Positions 34,929 through 49,550 of a DNA stretch of 64,000 bases are shown in pieces. The translations under genes were made by a program, and so were the position numbers. The notes beneath the pieces were generated by a model. That model was not told the DNA's origin. It ran no database searches and worked only from the letters and a program-made list of their open reading frames with translations. The number at the start of each line of letters is the position of its first letter. Positions within the stretch are counted from its first letter, which is position 1. The stretch comes from an uncultured Pseudomonadales bacterium (GTDB taxonomy: Bacteria > Pseudomonadota > Gammaproteobacteria > Pseudomonadales > Azotimanducaceae), in contig CATOTI010000002.1 in assembly GCA_951813295.1 (NCBI GenBank), forward strand, positions 62,001-126,000. The letters are read 5' to 3'.

Positions 34929-36110
34929 TCAATCGGCAATGACTTGGATCGCCGCCGCGCCTCGTTTCGCCTTCGTGCGCGCCCCATCGATCTCTCGACT
35001 GCGAGCCAGCACGACGCCCATGCGACGCTCCCCTCTCACCTCGGGCTTACCGAAGAGTCGAATCGCCGTATCAGGTTCGGCGAGAGCGGCCTCCAGATGG
35101 TCGAACGCCAACGCATCCGAGTCGCCGTGTGCGAGCACCACCGCCGAGGCGGAAGGTCCGTATTGACGGATGACGGGAACCGGCAAACCGAGAATCGCTC
35201 GCGCATGCAGCGCGAACTCGGAAAGATCCTGGCTGATCATCGTCACCATGCCGGTGTCGTGTGGCCGCGGACTGACTTCTGAGAAATAGACGTCGTCCCC
35301 GCGAATGAAGAATTCGACACCGAAAAGCCCGTACCCACCGAGTGCCTCGGTGACGACACCAGCGATCCGTTCGCATTCCTTGCGCGCGGTCGGACGCATC
35401 GGCTGCGGCTGCCAGCTCTCCTGATAATCGCCGCCTTCCTGACGATGGCCTATCGGTTCACAGAAAGACACGCCCCCGGTGTGCTGAACGGTCAGCAACG
35501 TGATCTCGTACTCGAAATCGACGAAGCCTTCGACGATCACCCGATCGGCTTCGCCGCGGGCACCGGCACGCGCGTATTCCCACGCTTCGAGCGCTTGATC
35601 GACGTCCTTGACCGTCGACTGTCCCTTGCCGGACGAGCTCATCACGGGCTTGACGACACACGGGACACCGATGTCGGCAACGGCCGCGAGGTACTCCTGT
35701 TCGCTCGATGCGAACCGATAGGGCGACGTGGCGATGCCGAGTTCCTCGGCCGCCAGCCGGCGAATGCCCTCGCGATTCATGGTCAGACGAGCTGCTCGGG
35801 CCGTCGGCACCATGCAGATATCGTCAGATTCGAGCTCGACGAGAACGTCGGTCGCGATCGCTTCGATCTCCGGAATGACGTAGTCGGGTTTCTCGAGTTC
35901 GATCACCCCGCGCAATGCGTCGGCGTCGAGCATGTTGAGCACATGTGAGCGGTGCGCGACCTGCATCGCCGGCGAGTTCGCATACCGGTCCGCCACGATC
36001 GTCTCGACACCCAATCGCTGGAGCTCGATCACGACTTCCTTGCCGAGTTCGCCACCCCCCAACAACAGTGCGCTCAACTTCGATCGACTGAGCGGTGTCC
36101 CAATCTTCAT
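34929..36110 (-). CDS. purT: Formate-dependent phosphoribosylglycinamide formyltransferase
   Basis: PurT formylates GAR using formate and ATP in purine synthesis, an alternative to the folate-dependent PurN. The 393-residue ATP-grasp protein begins [28 protein letters not shown]. It contains [43 protein letters not shown] and a C-terminal domain with [19 protein letters not shown]. The start overlaps the stop of the gamma-carbonic-anhydrase-like gene by four bases. It ends 19 bp before the leuA -35 box. Confidence 0.96.
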   Translation of the reverse strand: MKIGTPLSRSKLSALLLGGGELGKEVVIELQRLGVETIVADRYANSPAMQVAHRSHVLNMLDADALRGVIELEKPDYVIPEIEAIATDVLVELESDDICMVPTARAARLTMNREGIRRLAAEELGIATSPYRFASSEQEYLAAVADIGVPCVVKPVMSSSGKGQSTVKDVDQALEAWEYARAGARGEADRVIVEGFVDFEYEITLLTVQHTGGVSFCEPIGHRQEGGDYQESWQPQPMRPTARKECERIAGVVTEALGGYGLFGVEFFIRGDDVYFSEVSPRPHDTGMVTMISQDLSEFALHARAILGLPVPVIRQYGPSASAVVLAHGDSDALAFDHLEAALAEPDTAIRLFGKPEVRGERRMGVVLARSREIDGARTKAKRGAAAIQVIAD

Positions 36111-36706
36111 TCCGGCCTCCCATTTGGATTCGGCGCGTCCGCCCGCTCGAGGGCGGTGAGGTAGCGGCGGAAATTGCGCACGTAGCGATCCGAGAAATCC
36201 GTCACGTCCGCGACTTCGTCGTCGCTGAGCTCACGGACGACCTTGCCGGGTGAGCCGAGAACGAGGCTCCGCGGCGGGATCTCCCGACCCTCGGTGATGA
36301 GTGCATTCGACCCGATCAAACAGTCGTCGCCGATCACGGCACCGTTCATGATCACGGAATTGATGCCGACGAGGACGTTGCTGCCGATCGTACAGCCGTG
36401 CAGCACCGCCTTGTGACCGATCGTGACCTGCCGGCCGATCGTCACGGGAAAACCTTCGTCCATGTGGATGATGCAATTGTCCTGAACGTTGCTGCGTTCG
36501 CCGATCGTGATCGTGTCGTAGTCGCCGCGCAGGACGGCACCCCACCAGACGGACGATTCGTGCTTCATGACAACTTGGCCGATCACGACCGCGGTTTCCG
36601 CGATGAACGTATCGCCTTCGGTGGCCACCGAGTGGCTGTCGAGCGTGTAGCGCAAAGTCGTTCCCCCATCAGCGTCGGGCGAATTGTCGATGAGGGCGGT
36701 CGACAA
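36107..36706 (-). CDS. Gamma-carbonic-anhydrase family protein (YrdA-like)
   Basis: The 199-residue product folds as a left-handed beta helix of hexapeptide repeats ([64 protein letters not shown]). Histidines in NCIIHMD, TIGHKA and VLHGC match the three metal ligands of the gamma-carbonic-anhydrase family. The PaaY/YrdA group has this size plus the C-terminal helix [19 protein letters not shown]. Whether it hydrates carbon dioxide is not certain. It overlaps purT and is divergent from the Nudix gene by about 30 bp. Confidence 0.88.
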   Translation of the reverse strand: MSTALIDNSPDADGGTTLRYTLDSHSVATEGDTFIAETAVVIGQVVMKHESSVWWGAVLRGDYDTITIGERSNVQDNCIIHMDEGFPVTIGRQVTIGHKAVLHGCTIGSNVLVGINSVIMNGAVIGDDCLIGSNALITEGREIPPRSLVLGSPGKVVRELSDDEVADVTDFSDRYVRNFRRYLTALERADAPNPNGRPE

Positions 36707-36728
36707 ACCAAGGCGTTCGTTGCCTCGC

Positions 36729-36734
36729 TATACT
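36729..36734 (+). promoter_or_regulatory. -10-like element for the Nudix gene
   Basis: TATACT ends seven bases before the ATG at 36742, so the message would have almost no 5' leader. I see no good -35 at the normal distance and no Shine-Dalgarno in the short space available. Confidence 0.35.
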
Positions 36735-36741
36735 CGTGCCG

Positions 36742-37281
36742 ATGAGATTCTGCAGCACATGCGGGGGCGACATCGTCGAACGCGTTCCCGACGGCGATAA
36801 CCGCAGTCGGTACGTCTGCTCGCGGTGTCAGATGATCCACTACCAGAACCCGAAGGTCGTCACCGGCACCTTGCCGATCGTCGACAACCGGGTCCTTCTG
36901 TGTCGCCGCGCGATCGACCCCCGCAAAGGGCTCTGGACGTTACCGGCGGGATTCCTCGAACTCGGTGAGACCACCGAAGAGGGCGCGGTCCGTGAGACCT
37001 GGGAAGAGGCTTGCGCGCGCGCCGAGATCGACGGCCTCTACACCGTCTTCAACCTGCCGCATATCTCGCAGATCTACATGTTCTTTCGCGCGCATCTGCC
37101 GGTGCCCGAATTCCGCGCTGGCGAAGAGACGCTCGAAGCCAAACTTTTCGACGAATCGAGCATTCCCTGGTCCGAACTCGCCTTTCCCGTCATCACTAAG
37201 ACGCTCGAGCATTTCTTCCGCGACCGCACGGTCGGCGACTTTCCCGTGCGGATCGAAGACATCCGCTTTCATCGCCGTTAG
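36742..37281 (+). CDS. Zinc-ribbon Nudix hydrolase
   Basis: The 179-residue product starts with a zinc ribbon (FCSTCGG and [17 protein letters not shown]). A Nudix domain follows with the box [21 protein letters not shown], keeping the metal-binding REXXEE glutamates. This combination is typical of YjaD/NudC-related and ADP-ribose or FAD-type Nudix enzymes; the substrate cannot be assigned. GTG 36736 is an alternative start two codons upstream. Its stop overlaps that of purL by four bases in convergent orientation. Confidence 0.88.
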   Translation: MRFCSTCGGDIVERVPDGDNRSRYVCSRCQMIHYQNPKVVTGTLPIVDNRVLLCRRAIDPRKGLWTLPAGFLELGETTEEGAVRETWEEACARAEIDGLYTVFNLPHISQIYMFFRAHLPVPEFRAGEETLEAKLFDESSIPWSELAFPVITKTLEHFFRDRTVGDFPVRIEDIRFHRR

Positions 37282-40200
37282 GCCAAGGCGCGCGCCGCAT
37301 TCCGGAAGAGCTGGAGCCACGGTCCGAACTCGCCCCAGGCTGGATCAAAAACGGAGTTCTGTACGCTCCGGAACACCCGCTCGGGGTGCGGCATCATCAC
37401 CAGCGCGCGGCCACCACGGGAGACCAACCCCGCGACCCCGCCGGTCGATCCGTTCGGGTTGAGCGGGTAGTGCGCGGTCGATCGACCGTGACCATCGACG
37501 TACTGCAACGCCACCGCTCGATTCGCCATCAGCGCCTCGAACTCTGCCTCGTCGAGTTCCGCGCGCCCCTCACCGTGCGCGACGGGCACGGGGATAACCG
37601 AACCCGCCATGCCGTCAAGCCAGGGCGAGGCCACGTGGTTGATCCGCACCAGGACCGTTCGTGCTTCGAAGCGCTCAGATCGATTGCCGACAAAAAGCGG
37701 CCAATCATCGCTACCCGGAACGAGTGCTTTGAGCTGCGCCAACATCTGGCATCCGTTGCAGATGCCGAGTGTGAGTGTGTCGCGCTCGAAGAAACGGCGG
37801 AACTCGCCCGCCAGCGCATCGGAGAACGCGATCGACTTCGCCCACCCACCGCCGCCGCCGAGAACGTCACCGAACGAAAAGCCGCCACAGGCCGCGAGCG
37901 CCTGGAAATCGTGCAGTCGGTGAGGATCGGAGAAGAGGTCCGTCATGTGTACGTCGACCGCATCGAAGCCCGCCGTGTCGAACGCCGCGGCCATCTCGAT
38001 CTGACCATTGACGCCTTGTTCGCGCAGGATCGCGACCTTGGGCCGACGTCCGCCGATTTCGAATGGCGCCGTCGGATCGAACGTCAACTCGTAACGTAGA
38101 CCCGGGTCATCCTCGTCGATGAGTGCCAACTCCTCGGCGGCGCAGCTCGGATCGTCGCGTCGCCGCTGCATCTCGTAACTTGTCGTCGCCCAGATCCGCT
38201 CCAGTCCGGCGCGGGTCCCCTCAAAGAGCGTGCCCGACGGATCGACGATGCGAATCGCCTCGTCGTCACGACGCCGCGCGACTTCTCGCGCGACAAGGCC
38301 CATTGCCATCACCTCGGCCAGCACGTCATCGACATCTTCCCGGGCGAGACCGACCACGACCCCGATCTCCTCGGCGAAGAGTTCGGCTATCCCTGCCATA
38401 CCCGATGTTTGAACGTCGATGTCGAGCCCGATCCGGGAGGCAAAAGCGATTTCGAGCAAGGTCGTGATCAGGCCGCCATCCGACCGGTCGTGATAGGCGA
38501 CGAAACGTTCGCTTTCATGGCTCTCGATCAGATAACGAAGCAGCCTTGCGAGGCGCTCGGCATCGTCTACGTCCGGCGCTTCGTCACCCAGTTCACCAAA
38601 TACCTGGGCAAGTGCACTCCCGCCAAGCCGCTTTTTCTCGGAAAGCGCCAAGAGAACGAAGACGTCCGCATCTGGCGCACAAGGCGTCAGGGTGAGCCGA
38701 ACGTCGTCGACCGGCGCAAACGCTGAAATGTTCAGCGTCACGGGCGAGACAACGTCACCGGAATCCGTCGACGTGCGCATCGAAAGGCTGTCTTTGCCGA
38801 CCGGAATCGCGATCCCGAGTTGCGGACAGAGTTGCCGACCCACGGCTTCGACGGATCGAAAAAGGGCCTCATCCTCACCAGGAAATCCCGCCGCCGCCAT
38901 CCAATTCGCGGAGAGCACGACGCGTGAGAGATCCGCCACGTCGGCCGCACAAAGGTTCGTCAGCGCTTCGGCCACCGCCAGTCGCGCCGCCGCCGGCGCA
39001 TCGATTACCGCAACCGGCGCTCGCTCACCCATCGCCATCGCCTCTCCGGCGTAGGTCGAGAAACCGGCGATCGTGACCGCGACGTCAGCCACCGGTACCT
39101 GATGCGGGCCCACCATCTGATCACGCGCAACGAGGCCCGTGATGCTCCGGTCCCCGATGGTGATGAGGAACTTCTTGGAGCCGACGGCCGGAAACCGCAA
39201 CACCCGATCGAGGGCGTCCGAAAGATCGACGTCGTCGAGACGTAAAGGGCGAACGGTGCGCGGCTTCGCATCGAACGAACGTTCCGTGCGTGGTGGTTTA
39301 CCGAGTAACGTCACGAGCGGCATATCGACGGGCATCCCGTCGAGTTCGCGGTCATTGACGACGAGGCGTCGATCGGCGGTGCTGTAGCCGACCGTCGCGA
39401 AGGGACAACGCTCGCGCTCGCAGATAGCTCGAAAAGTTTCGAAGCCCGCCGGGTCGATCGCGAGCACGTACCGCTCCTGCGACTCGTTGCACCAGAGCTC
39501 CATCGGCGAAAGCCCACGATCCGCCGACGGGATTTCCCGAATGTCGAACCGGGCGCCGCGACCGGCGTCATTGACCAGTTCCGGGAAGGCGTTCGACAGA
39601 CCGCCCGCTCCTACGTCGTGGATAAGTCGGATCGGGTTGGCATCGCCCATCGCGGCCGCGCGGTCGATCACTTCCTGGCAGCGGCGCTGCATTTCGGCGT
39701 TGTCGCGTTGCACCGAAGCAAAGTCGAGATCCGACGCACTCGTTCCCGAGGCGACGCTCGATGCCGCCCCACCGCCGAGGCCGATCAGCATCGCCGGGCC
39801 GCCGAGGACGACGAGCGGCGAATCGACGTCGACTTCGGCCGCGTGAACGTTTTCCGTACGGATCGAACCCAACCCACCGGCGACCATCACCGGCTTGTGA
39901 TAGCCCCAGGAAAAGCCAGCCGCTCGGGATTCGAAGGTCCGGAAGTAGCCGGTGAGACAAGGTCGGCCAAACTCATTGTTGAACGCCGCGGCGCCGAGCG
40001 GTCCATCGAGCATGATGTCCCGAGCCGAAGCGATCCGCTCGGGTCGATCCGAATCGATCTCCCACGGCTCAGGATCGCCGAGCCGGAGATGGCTGGTCGT
40101 GAACCCGCAAAGACCGGCTTTCGGTTTCGAACCACGCCCCACCGCACCTTCGTCGCGAATCTCGCCGCCGGATCCCGTCGCGGCTCCCGGGAACGGCGCG

Positions 40201-41093
40201 ATGGCGGTCGGGTGGTTGTGTGTCTCCACCTTCATGAGGATGTGTGAGTCGAGCGTTTCGCGCCGGTAGTGCTGCTGCGCGTCGGGAAAGAAAGTCTCGA
40301 CTTGTCGTCCCTCGATGACGGCCGCGTTGTCCGCGTAGGCCGACAACACACCTCGTCCGTTGATCGCCTGGTGCGTGAAACGAATCATGCCGAACAGCGT
40401 CTGGTGGTCCTTGCGACCGTCAATCGTCCAGCTTGCGTTGAAGATCTTGTGCCGGCAGTGCTCCGAGTTCGCCTGCGCGAACATCATGAGCTCGACATCC
40501 GTCGGGTCACGCCCCAACTCGGCGAACGCCTCGACGAGGTATTCGATTTCGTCCTCGGAGAGCGCGAGTCCAAGATCGACGTTCGCTTCCGCTAACGCAC
40601 CCAACGGTTCGCCGCCGAATGCCACGTGAACGAGCGGCCGTGGTTCGATCGTCGTGAGCAAGTCGACGTTCTCGGACTCGGCGACTTCCTGTGTCATTCG
40701 ATCGTAGAGGGTCGCAAGCGCATCCGCTTTGAGTTCGGTCGTCGCGTACCAACGAACGCCCCGCTCGACCCGCCGGACCGCGTCGAGGCCGCAGTGCACG
40801 AAGATATCCGTCGCTTTGCTCGACCACGGCGAAAGCGTACCTCGGCGCGGCACCACGAGAGCGCGCGGTTCTCCCACGACCTCGGCAACGTCCCGTGTCG
40901 GCCCATAGGTGAGGAGTGCTTTCGCGATTCGCATCTCCGCGCCGCTCAAGGGGCGTTCGAGCACGACGAAGTGGACGAATTCCGCATAAAGATCGCCGAC
41001 GTCGCCCTGTACCCGACGAACCGCTGCGCGCCACTCGGCCAGCCGACTCGGGGAGTACGCCGACGGTCCGTCGAGCTCGATCAAAGTCGTCAA
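37278..41093 (-). CDS. purL: Phosphoribosylformylglycinamidine synthase (large form)
   Basis: PurL converts FGAR, glutamine and ATP to FGAM in purine synthesis. The 1271-residue protein is the fused proteobacterial form: an N-terminal PurS-like domain, a linker, two ATP-binding AIRS-like halves ([44 protein letters not shown] and [19 protein letters not shown]), and a C-terminal glutamine amidotransferase. The amidotransferase has nucleophile GICNGCQML and triad partner [10 protein letters not shown]. It overlaps tadA by four bases. Confidence 0.97.
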   Translation of the reverse strand: MTTLIELDGPSAYSPSRLAEWRAAVRRVQGDVGDLYAEFVHFVVLERPLSGAEMRIAKALLTYGPTRDVAEVVGEPRALVVPRRGTLSPWSSKATDIFVHCGLDAVRRVERGVRWYATTELKADALATLYDRMTQEVAESENVDLLTTIEPRPLVHVAFGGEPLGALAEANVDLGLALSEDEIEYLVEAFAELGRDPTDVELMMFAQANSEHCRHKIFNASWTIDGRKDHQTLFGMIRFTHQAINGRGVLSAYADNAAVIEGRQVETFFPDAQQHYRRETLDSHILMKVETHNHPTAIAPFPGAATGSGGEIRDEGAVGRGSKPKAGLCGFTTSHLRLGDPEPWEIDSDRPERIASARDIMLDGPLGAAAFNNEFGRPCLTGYFRTFESRAAGFSWGYHKPVMVAGGLGSIRTENVHAAEVDVDSPLVVLGGPAMLIGLGGGAASSVASGTSASDLDFASVQRDNAEMQRRCQEVIDRAAAMGDANPIRLIHDVGAGGLSNAFPELVNDAGRGARFDIREIPSADRGLSPMELWCNESQERYVLAIDPAGFETFRAICERERCPFATVGYSTADRRLVVNDRELDGMPVDMPLVTLLGKPPRTERSFDAKPRTVRPLRLDDVDLSDALDRVLRFPAVGSKKFLITIGDRSITGLVARDQMVGPHQVPVADVAVTIAGFSTYAGEAMAMGERAPVAVIDAPAAARLAVAEALTNLCAADVADLSRVVLSANWMAAAGFPGEDEALFRSVEAVGRQLCPQLGIAIPVGKDSLSMRTSTDSGDVVSPVTLNISAFAPVDDVRLTLTPCAPDADVFVLLALSEKKRLGGSALAQVFGELGDEAPDVDDAERLARLLRYLIESHESERFVAYHDRSDGGLITTLLEIAFASRIGLDIDVQTSGMAGIAELFAEEIGVVVGLAREDVDDVLAEVMAMGLVAREVARRRDDEAIRIVDPSGTLFEGTRAGLERIWATTSYEMQRRRDDPSCAAEELALIDEDDPGLRYELTFDPTAPFEIGGRRPKVAILREQGVNGQIEMAAAFDTAGFDAVDVHMTDLFSDPHRLHDFQALAACGGFSFGDVLGGGGGWAKSIAFSDALAGEFRRFFERDTLTLGICNGCQMLAQLKALVPGSDDWPLFVGNRSERFEARTVLVRINHVASPWLDGMAGSVIPVPVAHGEGRAELDEAEFEALMANRAVALQYVDGHGRSTAHYPLNPNGSTGGVAGLVSRGGRALVMMPHPERVFRSVQNSVFDPAWGEFGPWLQLFRNAARALA

Positions 41094-41584
41094 ATCCGTG
41101 CGTCCTTCCGCTCATGCACACGCCGATGCGCAAAAAAGCTCGTGAGGAGGTTCGAAGCCTCTTCGTCCCGCAGCCCGTCACACCATTCGACCCGATGGTT
41201 GAGTTCGGTCCGGTCGAGCAGTGCGGCCGTACTGACGACGGCGCCCGCCTTGGGTTCCTTCGCGGCAAACACGAGCCGACCGATTCGCGCGTGGATCATC
41301 GCGCCGACGCACATGGTGCAGGGCTCGAGGGTGACGTAAAGCGCCGCGCCGGGGAGGCGGTAGTTCTCGACGGCCAGCGCCGCCGCTCGCAGCGCAACGA
41401 TTTCCGCATGTGCTGTGGGGTCGGTGCTTCGAATCGGCTGATTAAATCCCTCGCCGATCACGCGCCCATCCAGGACGACGACAGCGCCGACCGGAACCTC
41501 GTCGCGAAGAGCGGCTTCACGGGCGAGCGCCAAGGCGCGGTCCATGAAGTGCAGATCACTCGCGAGACTCGCCTCTATTCCCAC
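41090..41584 (-). CDS. tadA: tRNA-specific adenosine deaminase TadA
   Basis: TadA deaminates A34 to inosine in tRNA-Arg(ACG). The 164-residue product has the zinc and proton-shuttle motifs H59-A-E61 and P-C89-T-M-C92. The substrate-binding region has [15 protein letters not shown]. The start codon overlaps the last ten bases of guaA. ATG 41545 ([11 protein letters not shown]) is a shorter alternative, and neither has a clear ribosome-binding site. The guaB-guaA-tadA-purL order groups purine synthesis with tRNA inosine formation. Confidence 0.94.
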   Translation of the reverse strand: MGIEASLASDLHFMDRALALAREAALRDEVPVGAVVVLDGRVIGEGFNQPIRSTDPTAHAEIVALRAAALAVENYRLPGAALYVTLEPCTMCVGAMIHARIGRLVFAAKEPKAGAVVSTAALLDRTELNHRVEWCDGLRDEEASNLLTSFFAHRRVHERKDARI

Positions 41585-43128
41585 TCGATGGTGCCTGGCG
41601 GCTTGCCCGTCACGTCGTAAACCACCCGGGAGACGGCCTCGATTTCGTTGACGATGCGGTTGCTCACGCGCGCGATCAGCTCAAACGGCAGTTCCGCCCA
41701 ATGCGCCGTCATGAAGTCCGTCGTGACGACGGCGCGTAACGCGATCACGTGCTCGTAGCGTCGCGCATCGCCGACAACGCCCACTGACTTGACCGGCAGG
41801 TACACGGCGAACGCCTGACTCACCCGGTCGTACCAGTCGGCATTCACCAGTTCTTCGATGAAGATCGCATCGGCTTCGCGCAACACGTCGAGATAGGCCG
41901 GTTTCACCTCACCGAGTACCCGAACGCCGAGTCCGGGTCCCGGGAATGGGTGCCGCTTGATGAGCCTCTCCGGCAAGCCGAGCGCCAACCCGACCTTACG
42001 GACTTCGTCCTTGAAGAGATCGCGCAACGGCTCGACGAGCTCGAGTGACATCCGTTCGGGCAATCCACCCACGTTGTGATGAGACTTGATGACGTGGGCC
42101 TTGCCGAACTTACTCGCAGCCGATTCGATCACGTCCGGATAGATCGTCCCCTGTGCAAGAAACGCGACGTCTTTGATCCGGCTCGCTTCGCGGTCGAAGA
42201 CGTCGATAAATTTGCCGCCAATGATCTTGCGCTTCGCCTCCGGCTCATCGACGCCGGCGAGGGCTTCGACGAATTCGTTCTGCGCCTCTACCGTGACGAG
42301 GTTCAGCGGCAGTGCGTTCGAAGGCGCAAAGGCGGCCTCGACCTCGGCCGCCTCGTTCTTCCGTAACAGCCCGTTGTCGACGAAAACACACGTCAACTGC
42401 TCGCCGATCGCCCGGCTCAGGAGCGCGGCCACCACACTCGAATCGACGCCGCCCGATAGCCCGAGGATCACCTTTCGGTCACCCACTTGCTCACGTGCCG
42501 ACTCGATGGCGCGCTCGATGATGTTTTCGGGATTCCAGTCGCCGTCGAGGCCCGCAATGTCGTGGACAAACCGCGAGAGAATCTCGGCGCCGAACGCCGT
42601 GTGGGTCACTTCGGGATGGAATTGCAGGCCGTAGAGGCGACGTTCGTCATCGGCGATGGCAGCAAAGGGCGCGTTGTCCGTCGCCGCGATACAGGCGAAT
42701 CCTTCCGGTAAATCGTCTACCCGGTCACCGTGGCTCATCCACACCGACTGACTCTCCGGCAAGCCGTCGAGTAACCGATTCGACGCCACCCGCTGGATCA
42801 CCGCATGGCCGAACTCGCGTTCCGAAGAAGGCGACACGTTGCCACCGAGCTGCGCCGCCATCGCCTGCATGCCGTAACAGATACCGAGCACCGGCACGCC
42901 GATCGTCCAGAGCACGTCCGGGATGCGGGGCGTCGAGCCCGTCGTGACCGTCTCCGGGCCGCCCGATAGCACGACCGCGCGGGGCGCGAAGGCAAGGAGG
43001 TCTTCGGCCTCGAGATCAAATGGGTAGATCTCACAATAGACGCCGAGTTCGCGAACCCGACGGGCGATCAACTGTGTGTACTGCGATCCAAAATCGAGGA
43101 CCAGAACACGATCTTCCGGAAGATCCAC
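41575..43128 (-). CDS. guaA: GMP synthase (glutamine-hydrolysing)
   Basis: GuaA aminates XMP to GMP. The 517-residue product has an N-terminal class-I amidotransferase domain (nucleophile in [12 protein letters not shown], partners in [10 protein letters not shown]). An ATP-pyrophosphatase domain has the P-loop [17 protein letters not shown]-terminal dimerisation domain ends KPPGTIEWE. It lies 42 bp downstream of guaB, as in most gammaproteobacteria. Confidence 0.98.
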   Translation of the reverse strand: MDLPEDRVLVLDFGSQYTQLIARRVRELGVYCEIYPFDLEAEDLLAFAPRAVVLSGGPETVTTGSTPRIPDVLWTIGVPVLGICYGMQAMAAQLGGNVSPSSEREFGHAVIQRVASNRLLDGLPESQSVWMSHGDRVDDLPEGFACIAATDNAPFAAIADDERRLYGLQFHPEVTHTAFGAEILSRFVHDIAGLDGDWNPENIIERAIESAREQVGDRKVILGLSGGVDSSVVAALLSRAIGEQLTCVFVDNGLLRKNEAAEVEAAFAPSNALPLNLVTVEAQNEFVEALAGVDEPEAKRKIIGGKFIDVFDREASRIKDVAFLAQGTIYPDVIESAASKFGKAHVIKSHHNVGGLPERMSLELVEPLRDLFKDEVRKVGLALGLPERLIKRHPFPGPGLGVRVLGEVKPAYLDVLREADAIFIEELVNADWYDRVSQAFAVYLPVKSVGVVGDARRYEHVIALRAVVTTDFMTAHWAELPFELIARVSNRIVNEIEAVSRVVYDVTGKPPGTIEWE

Positions 43129-43170
43129 TAGTGCGATCCAACGCCTCGTAACGCCACGCGAGGCGTCTGG

Positions 43171-46172
<3,002 letters not shown>

Positions 46173-46173
<1 letters not shown>

Positions 46174-46982
46174 TGCTCGAGCTACTTCTCGCCCTCGCCG
46201 TGGGTTATCCCGGCACGACGATCGCGGTTCCCGTACCGGACGACGTCGTCGAAGCCCGCTCCGAACATGGCGCGGCGCTGATCGTGAACGGGCATGCGCT
46301 CGTGCCGATCGACCTCGCGGCTAAACTCGGCTCGCGTTCGGTGTCGATCAAGACGCAGGGGCGCGGGTCTTACAAAGTCCAATACGCCGTCGAAGATCTC
46401 GACTACCCTGAGAACCACCTCACCATCCAGAACAAGCGTCTCGTCAATCCGTACGCGGAGGACGTGGACCGCATCCAGCGTGAGAGTTCGATCATGCGGA
46501 CGGTTTTTGCGAGCCGAACCGATCCGATCGATCTCTCGAGCGGGTTCACGCGACCGACCGAAGGTGTCACGTCGAGCCCCTTCGGGCTTCGCCGTGTCTT
46601 GAACGGACAACCCCGAAACCGTCACACCGGACTCGACATCGCCGCGAACACGGGCACACCGATCAAGACAATGGCGCCCGGGCGGGTCGCCGCCAGCGGC
46701 GCCTATTTCTTCAACGGCAACACCGTACTCGTCGACCACGGCAGCGGCCTGGTGTCGATGTATTGCCACATGAACGAGATCGTCGTCGAAGACGGCGCCA
46801 TGCTCGAGGCCGGCGAGATGATCGGTACGGTGGGCGCGACCGGCCGCGTGACAGGTCCACACCTGCACTGGACGGTGTCGCTCAACAACGTCCGCATCGA
46901 CCCGGCTCAGTTCAGCGCGTTGTTCAACGACCTTTACGGTGTCGGATCAACCGCTGGCGGCGGCGATACTGACGCTCACTGA
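46173..46982 (+). CDS. M23-family peptidase (LytM-type)
   Basis: The 269-residue product begins with a short hydrophobic stretch and a beta-rich segment that may export it to the periplasm. It ends in an M23 domain with SSPFGLRR, HTGLDIAA (H and D metal ligands), YCHMNEI and HLHWTV (HxH metal ligand), all catalytic positions intact. Such enzymes cut peptidoglycan cross-links. Its ATG shares a base with the xseA stop, so the two are co-translated. The last 59 bp overlap the end of der on the other strand. Confidence 0.9.
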
Positions 46983-48297
46983 GATTGTTTTTGCGATCGC
47001 TGAACGGATTCTTCGTCGTGCGCGCGACGATCTTGATGGGCACGCCCACGAGCTTGAGGCGCTCACGGAAACGATTCTCGAGAAACTTGAGGTAGCTTGC
47101 CGGGAGCGCATGCGTCTGGCTGCCGTGCACGACCAGCGTCGGCGGATGCGCACCGACCTTATGCACGTAGCGAAGCTTGATCGTGCGCCCGTTGACCAAC
47201 GGCGGCGGATGATCGGCAACCGCTTCTTCGAGAATCCGGTTGAGTTCAGGCGTCGTGGTATCGAGTTCGCCGGCCGCGAAGATCTGATCGGCGAGCGGCA
47301 GCAGTTCCCCGACCCCGGTGCCATGTAGCGCCGAAAGAAATCGCACCGGCACCCAGGGAACGAACCGTAGCTTTCGATCGAACGACGTCTTCGCACGTTC
47401 GCGATCATCCCGAGACAAGCCGTCCCATTTGTTCACGCCGATGGCGAGGCCCGCCCCGGCATCGATCGCGTACCGCACGAGGTGCAGGTCCTGATCGACC
47501 ACCCCTTCGCGGGCGTCGAGCAGTAAAATCGCCACCTCTGCCCGATCTAATGCTTCGAGCGTCTTGACGACGGAGAATTTCTCGACAGTCTCTCTCACCT
47601 TTCCGCGGCGGCGGACGCCGGCCGTATCGATGAGCAGGTAGTCGCGAAACGGTACGTCGATCGCATCGCGGGTGGTACCCGGCTCGTCGAAGACCACCTG
47701 GCGGTCTTCACCGATGATGCGATTGACGAGTGTCGACTTGCCGACGTTCGGGCGTCCCACCAAAGCGACTCGTAACCGGTAGTCATCGTCAGCATCGTCC
47801 ACGGCAGGCGGTAAGCGTTCGAGAACCGCCTCCTTGAGCGCGCCGACGCCGCGACCATGGCTTGCCGAAATCGGCAAAGGTCGACCGAATCCCAGTTCGT
47901 CGAATTCATACGTCGCGAATTCGCTCACGCCATCGGTCTTGTTCACGACGAGCAGAATCTCGACGCCGCGGCGACGCAAGTAGTCGGAAATCTCATCGTC
48001 GTAGGTCGATCGGCCGCTGCGCGCATCGACGATGAAGAGCACGAGGTCCGCTTCGTCGATGGCGATCTCGACCTGATCCGCCATCGGGCCGAAAATCTCC
48101 TCGCGGTCCTCGGACAATCCGCCCGTGTCGATCAGTCTGACGCCTTCGCCGTCGAACGAAGCACGGCCGTACTGCCGATCACGGGTCAAGCCCGGGAAAT
48201 CCGCCACCAGGGCTTCACGCCCACCGGTCAGTCGGTTGAAGAGCGTCGATTTGCCGACGTTCGGCCGGCCGACGAGCGCGACCGTACCTCGCATCAC
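46924..48297 (-). CDS. der: Ribosome biogenesis GTPase Der (EngA)
   Basis: Der has two tandem GTPase domains and assists 50S assembly. The 457-residue product shows G1 motifs GRPNVGKSTLFN (about residue 8) and GRPNVGKSTLVN (about residue 180), G3 DTGG and DTAG, and G4 NKTD and NKWD. A C-terminal KH-like domain and a basic tail ending RRRQRLIRHRKGR follow. The start overlaps the bamB stop by four bases. Confidence 0.97.
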   Translation of the reverse strand: MMRGTVALVGRPNVGKSTLFNRLTGGREALVADFPGLTRDRQYGRASFDGEGVRLIDTGGLSEDREEIFGPMADQVEIAIDEADLVLFIVDARSGRSTYDDEISDYLRRRGVEILLVVNKTDGVSEFATYEFDELGFGRPLPISASHGRGVGALKEAVLERLPPAVDDADDDYRLRVALVGRPNVGKSTLVNRIIGEDRQVVFDEPGTTRDAIDVPFRDYLLIDTAGVRRRGKVRETVEKFSVVKTLEALDRAEVAILLLDAREGVVDQDLHLVRYAIDAGAGLAIGVNKWDGLSRDDRERAKTSFDRKLRFVPWVPVRFLSALHGTGVGELLPLADQIFAAGELDTTTPELNRILEEAVADHPPPLVNGRTIKLRYVHKVGAHPPTLVVHGSQTHALPASYLKFLENRFRERLKLVGVPIKIVARTTKNPFSDRKNNLSERQYRRRQRLIRHRKGR

Positions 48298-49547
48298 GAG
48301 CCCCGCAATTCGAACTCGAGTGCTTCGATCGTGCCGTCGTTGGCGAGCGTGAAGAGCACGTCGTCCACCTCGAGCATTTCCGAACGGATGCCGTCCTTGA
48401 GCTTGTAGCGTCCTAGGAAGCGTCCGTCGCTCTGCGCCAGGACGTGCAGGAAGCCTTCGTTGTCACCGATGATCAGGTAGTTGCCGAAAGCGACCGGACT
48501 CGTGAGGCCACGATATTTGAGCCCCTCCTGCTCCCAGGCGAGGGTTGCGTCGCGCTGGTTGATCGCCATCACGACATCGTCCTCGTCGACGACGTAGACC
48601 TGCCCGAGACCCAGGGCCAGGCCGCGGAACGAAGAAGCCTCGCGCTCCCAGATGACCGCGCCGTCCGCCAGACGTAATGCCTTCACGAAACCCTGATAGC
48701 TCGCCACGTAGAGAAAACCCTGTCCCAGGACCGGGGTTCCGTCGACGTCCACCATCCGCTCGAGCTCGGAACGTCCGGTCGGCAACATGATTCGTTGTTC
48801 CCAGAGGGGCCGGCCCGAGATGAGGTCGACGGTCACGACCATGCCATTGGCGAAGCCCGCGTAGACCCGACCGTTTTGGATCATCGGGGTCGCGGTGCCG
48901 CGCAGCGACAGCAGCGGCACCTGGGTATCGTAGTTCCAGATCGTCTCGCCCGTTTCGGCGTTGAGGGCAACGATCTGCCCGTCGATCGTATGCGCTACGA
49001 CGATGCCGTCATCGACGGCCGGTGCCGTCAGGATTTCGCTCGACAGTTGTATCTGCCAGAGCATCGAACCATCGGCAGCATCGAGCGCGAAGAGACCACC
49101 ACGCGTCGTGCCGACGAAGATCCGTCCCCCGCCGGCACCAATACCACCGGATACAAAGGCAGTCTCATAGCGTTCGAAGAACCGCCAGATCGGCGTTTTT
49201 TCTGGCTCGCCGATGCGCGTCCGCCAGACTCGATCGCCCGAAAACCGATCGCGCGCCTCGACCATTCCGTAGGCGTCGGCGAGGAAAACCCGATCGGCGA
49301 TGACGACCGGCGCGATTTCCATCAGATGCTTTTTGCTCAACCCATCGCCGACCTTGGCCCGCCAGACGCGCGAAACGCGCACCTCCTCGTCGAACCTCGT
49401 GAGGTCGACGGGCACGCCCGTTTCGCCCTTGTCGGAGCTGAAATAATCCCGAACGTTCGAAAAGGCAGCGCACCCGCTGAGCGTAAAACTTAACGTCAAT
49501 GCGGCGACCCAGAAGGCGAACCGCGAGTGGCGGAATCGTTTCGTCAT
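48294..49547 (-). CDS. bamB: Outer-membrane assembly lipoprotein BamB
   Basis: BamB is the beta-propeller lipoprotein of the BAM complex that inserts outer-membrane proteins. The 417-residue product has a signal peptide and lipobox LSGC with C26. PQQ-type propeller repeats follow (LFALDAADGSMLWQIQLSSE, IVALNAETGETIWNYDTQ, VVTVDLISGRPLWEQR, VKALRLADGAVIWERE, FLHVLAQSDGRFLGRYKL). It sits between yfgM and der, the standard order. Confidence 0.95.
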   Translation of the reverse strand: MTKRFRHSRFAFWVAALTLSFTLSGCAAFSNVRDYFSSDKGETGVPVDLTRFDEEVRVSRVWRAKVGDGLSKKHLMEIAPVVIADRVFLADAYGMVEARDRFSGDRVWRTRIGEPEKTPIWRFFERYETAFVSGGIGAGGGRIFVGTTRGGLFALDAADGSMLWQIQLSSEILTAPAVDDGIVVAHTIDGQIVALNAETGETIWNYDTQVPLLSLRGTATPMIQNGRVYAGFANGMVVTVDLISGRPLWEQRIMLPTGRSELERMVDVDGTPVLGQGFLYVASYQGFVKALRLADGAVIWEREASSFRGLALGLGQVYVVDEDDVVMAINQRDATLAWEQEGLKYRGLTSPVAFGNYLIIGDNEGFLHVLAQSDGRFLGRYKLKDGIRSEMLEVDDVLFTLANDGTIEALEFELRGS

Positions 49548-49550
49548 GGA

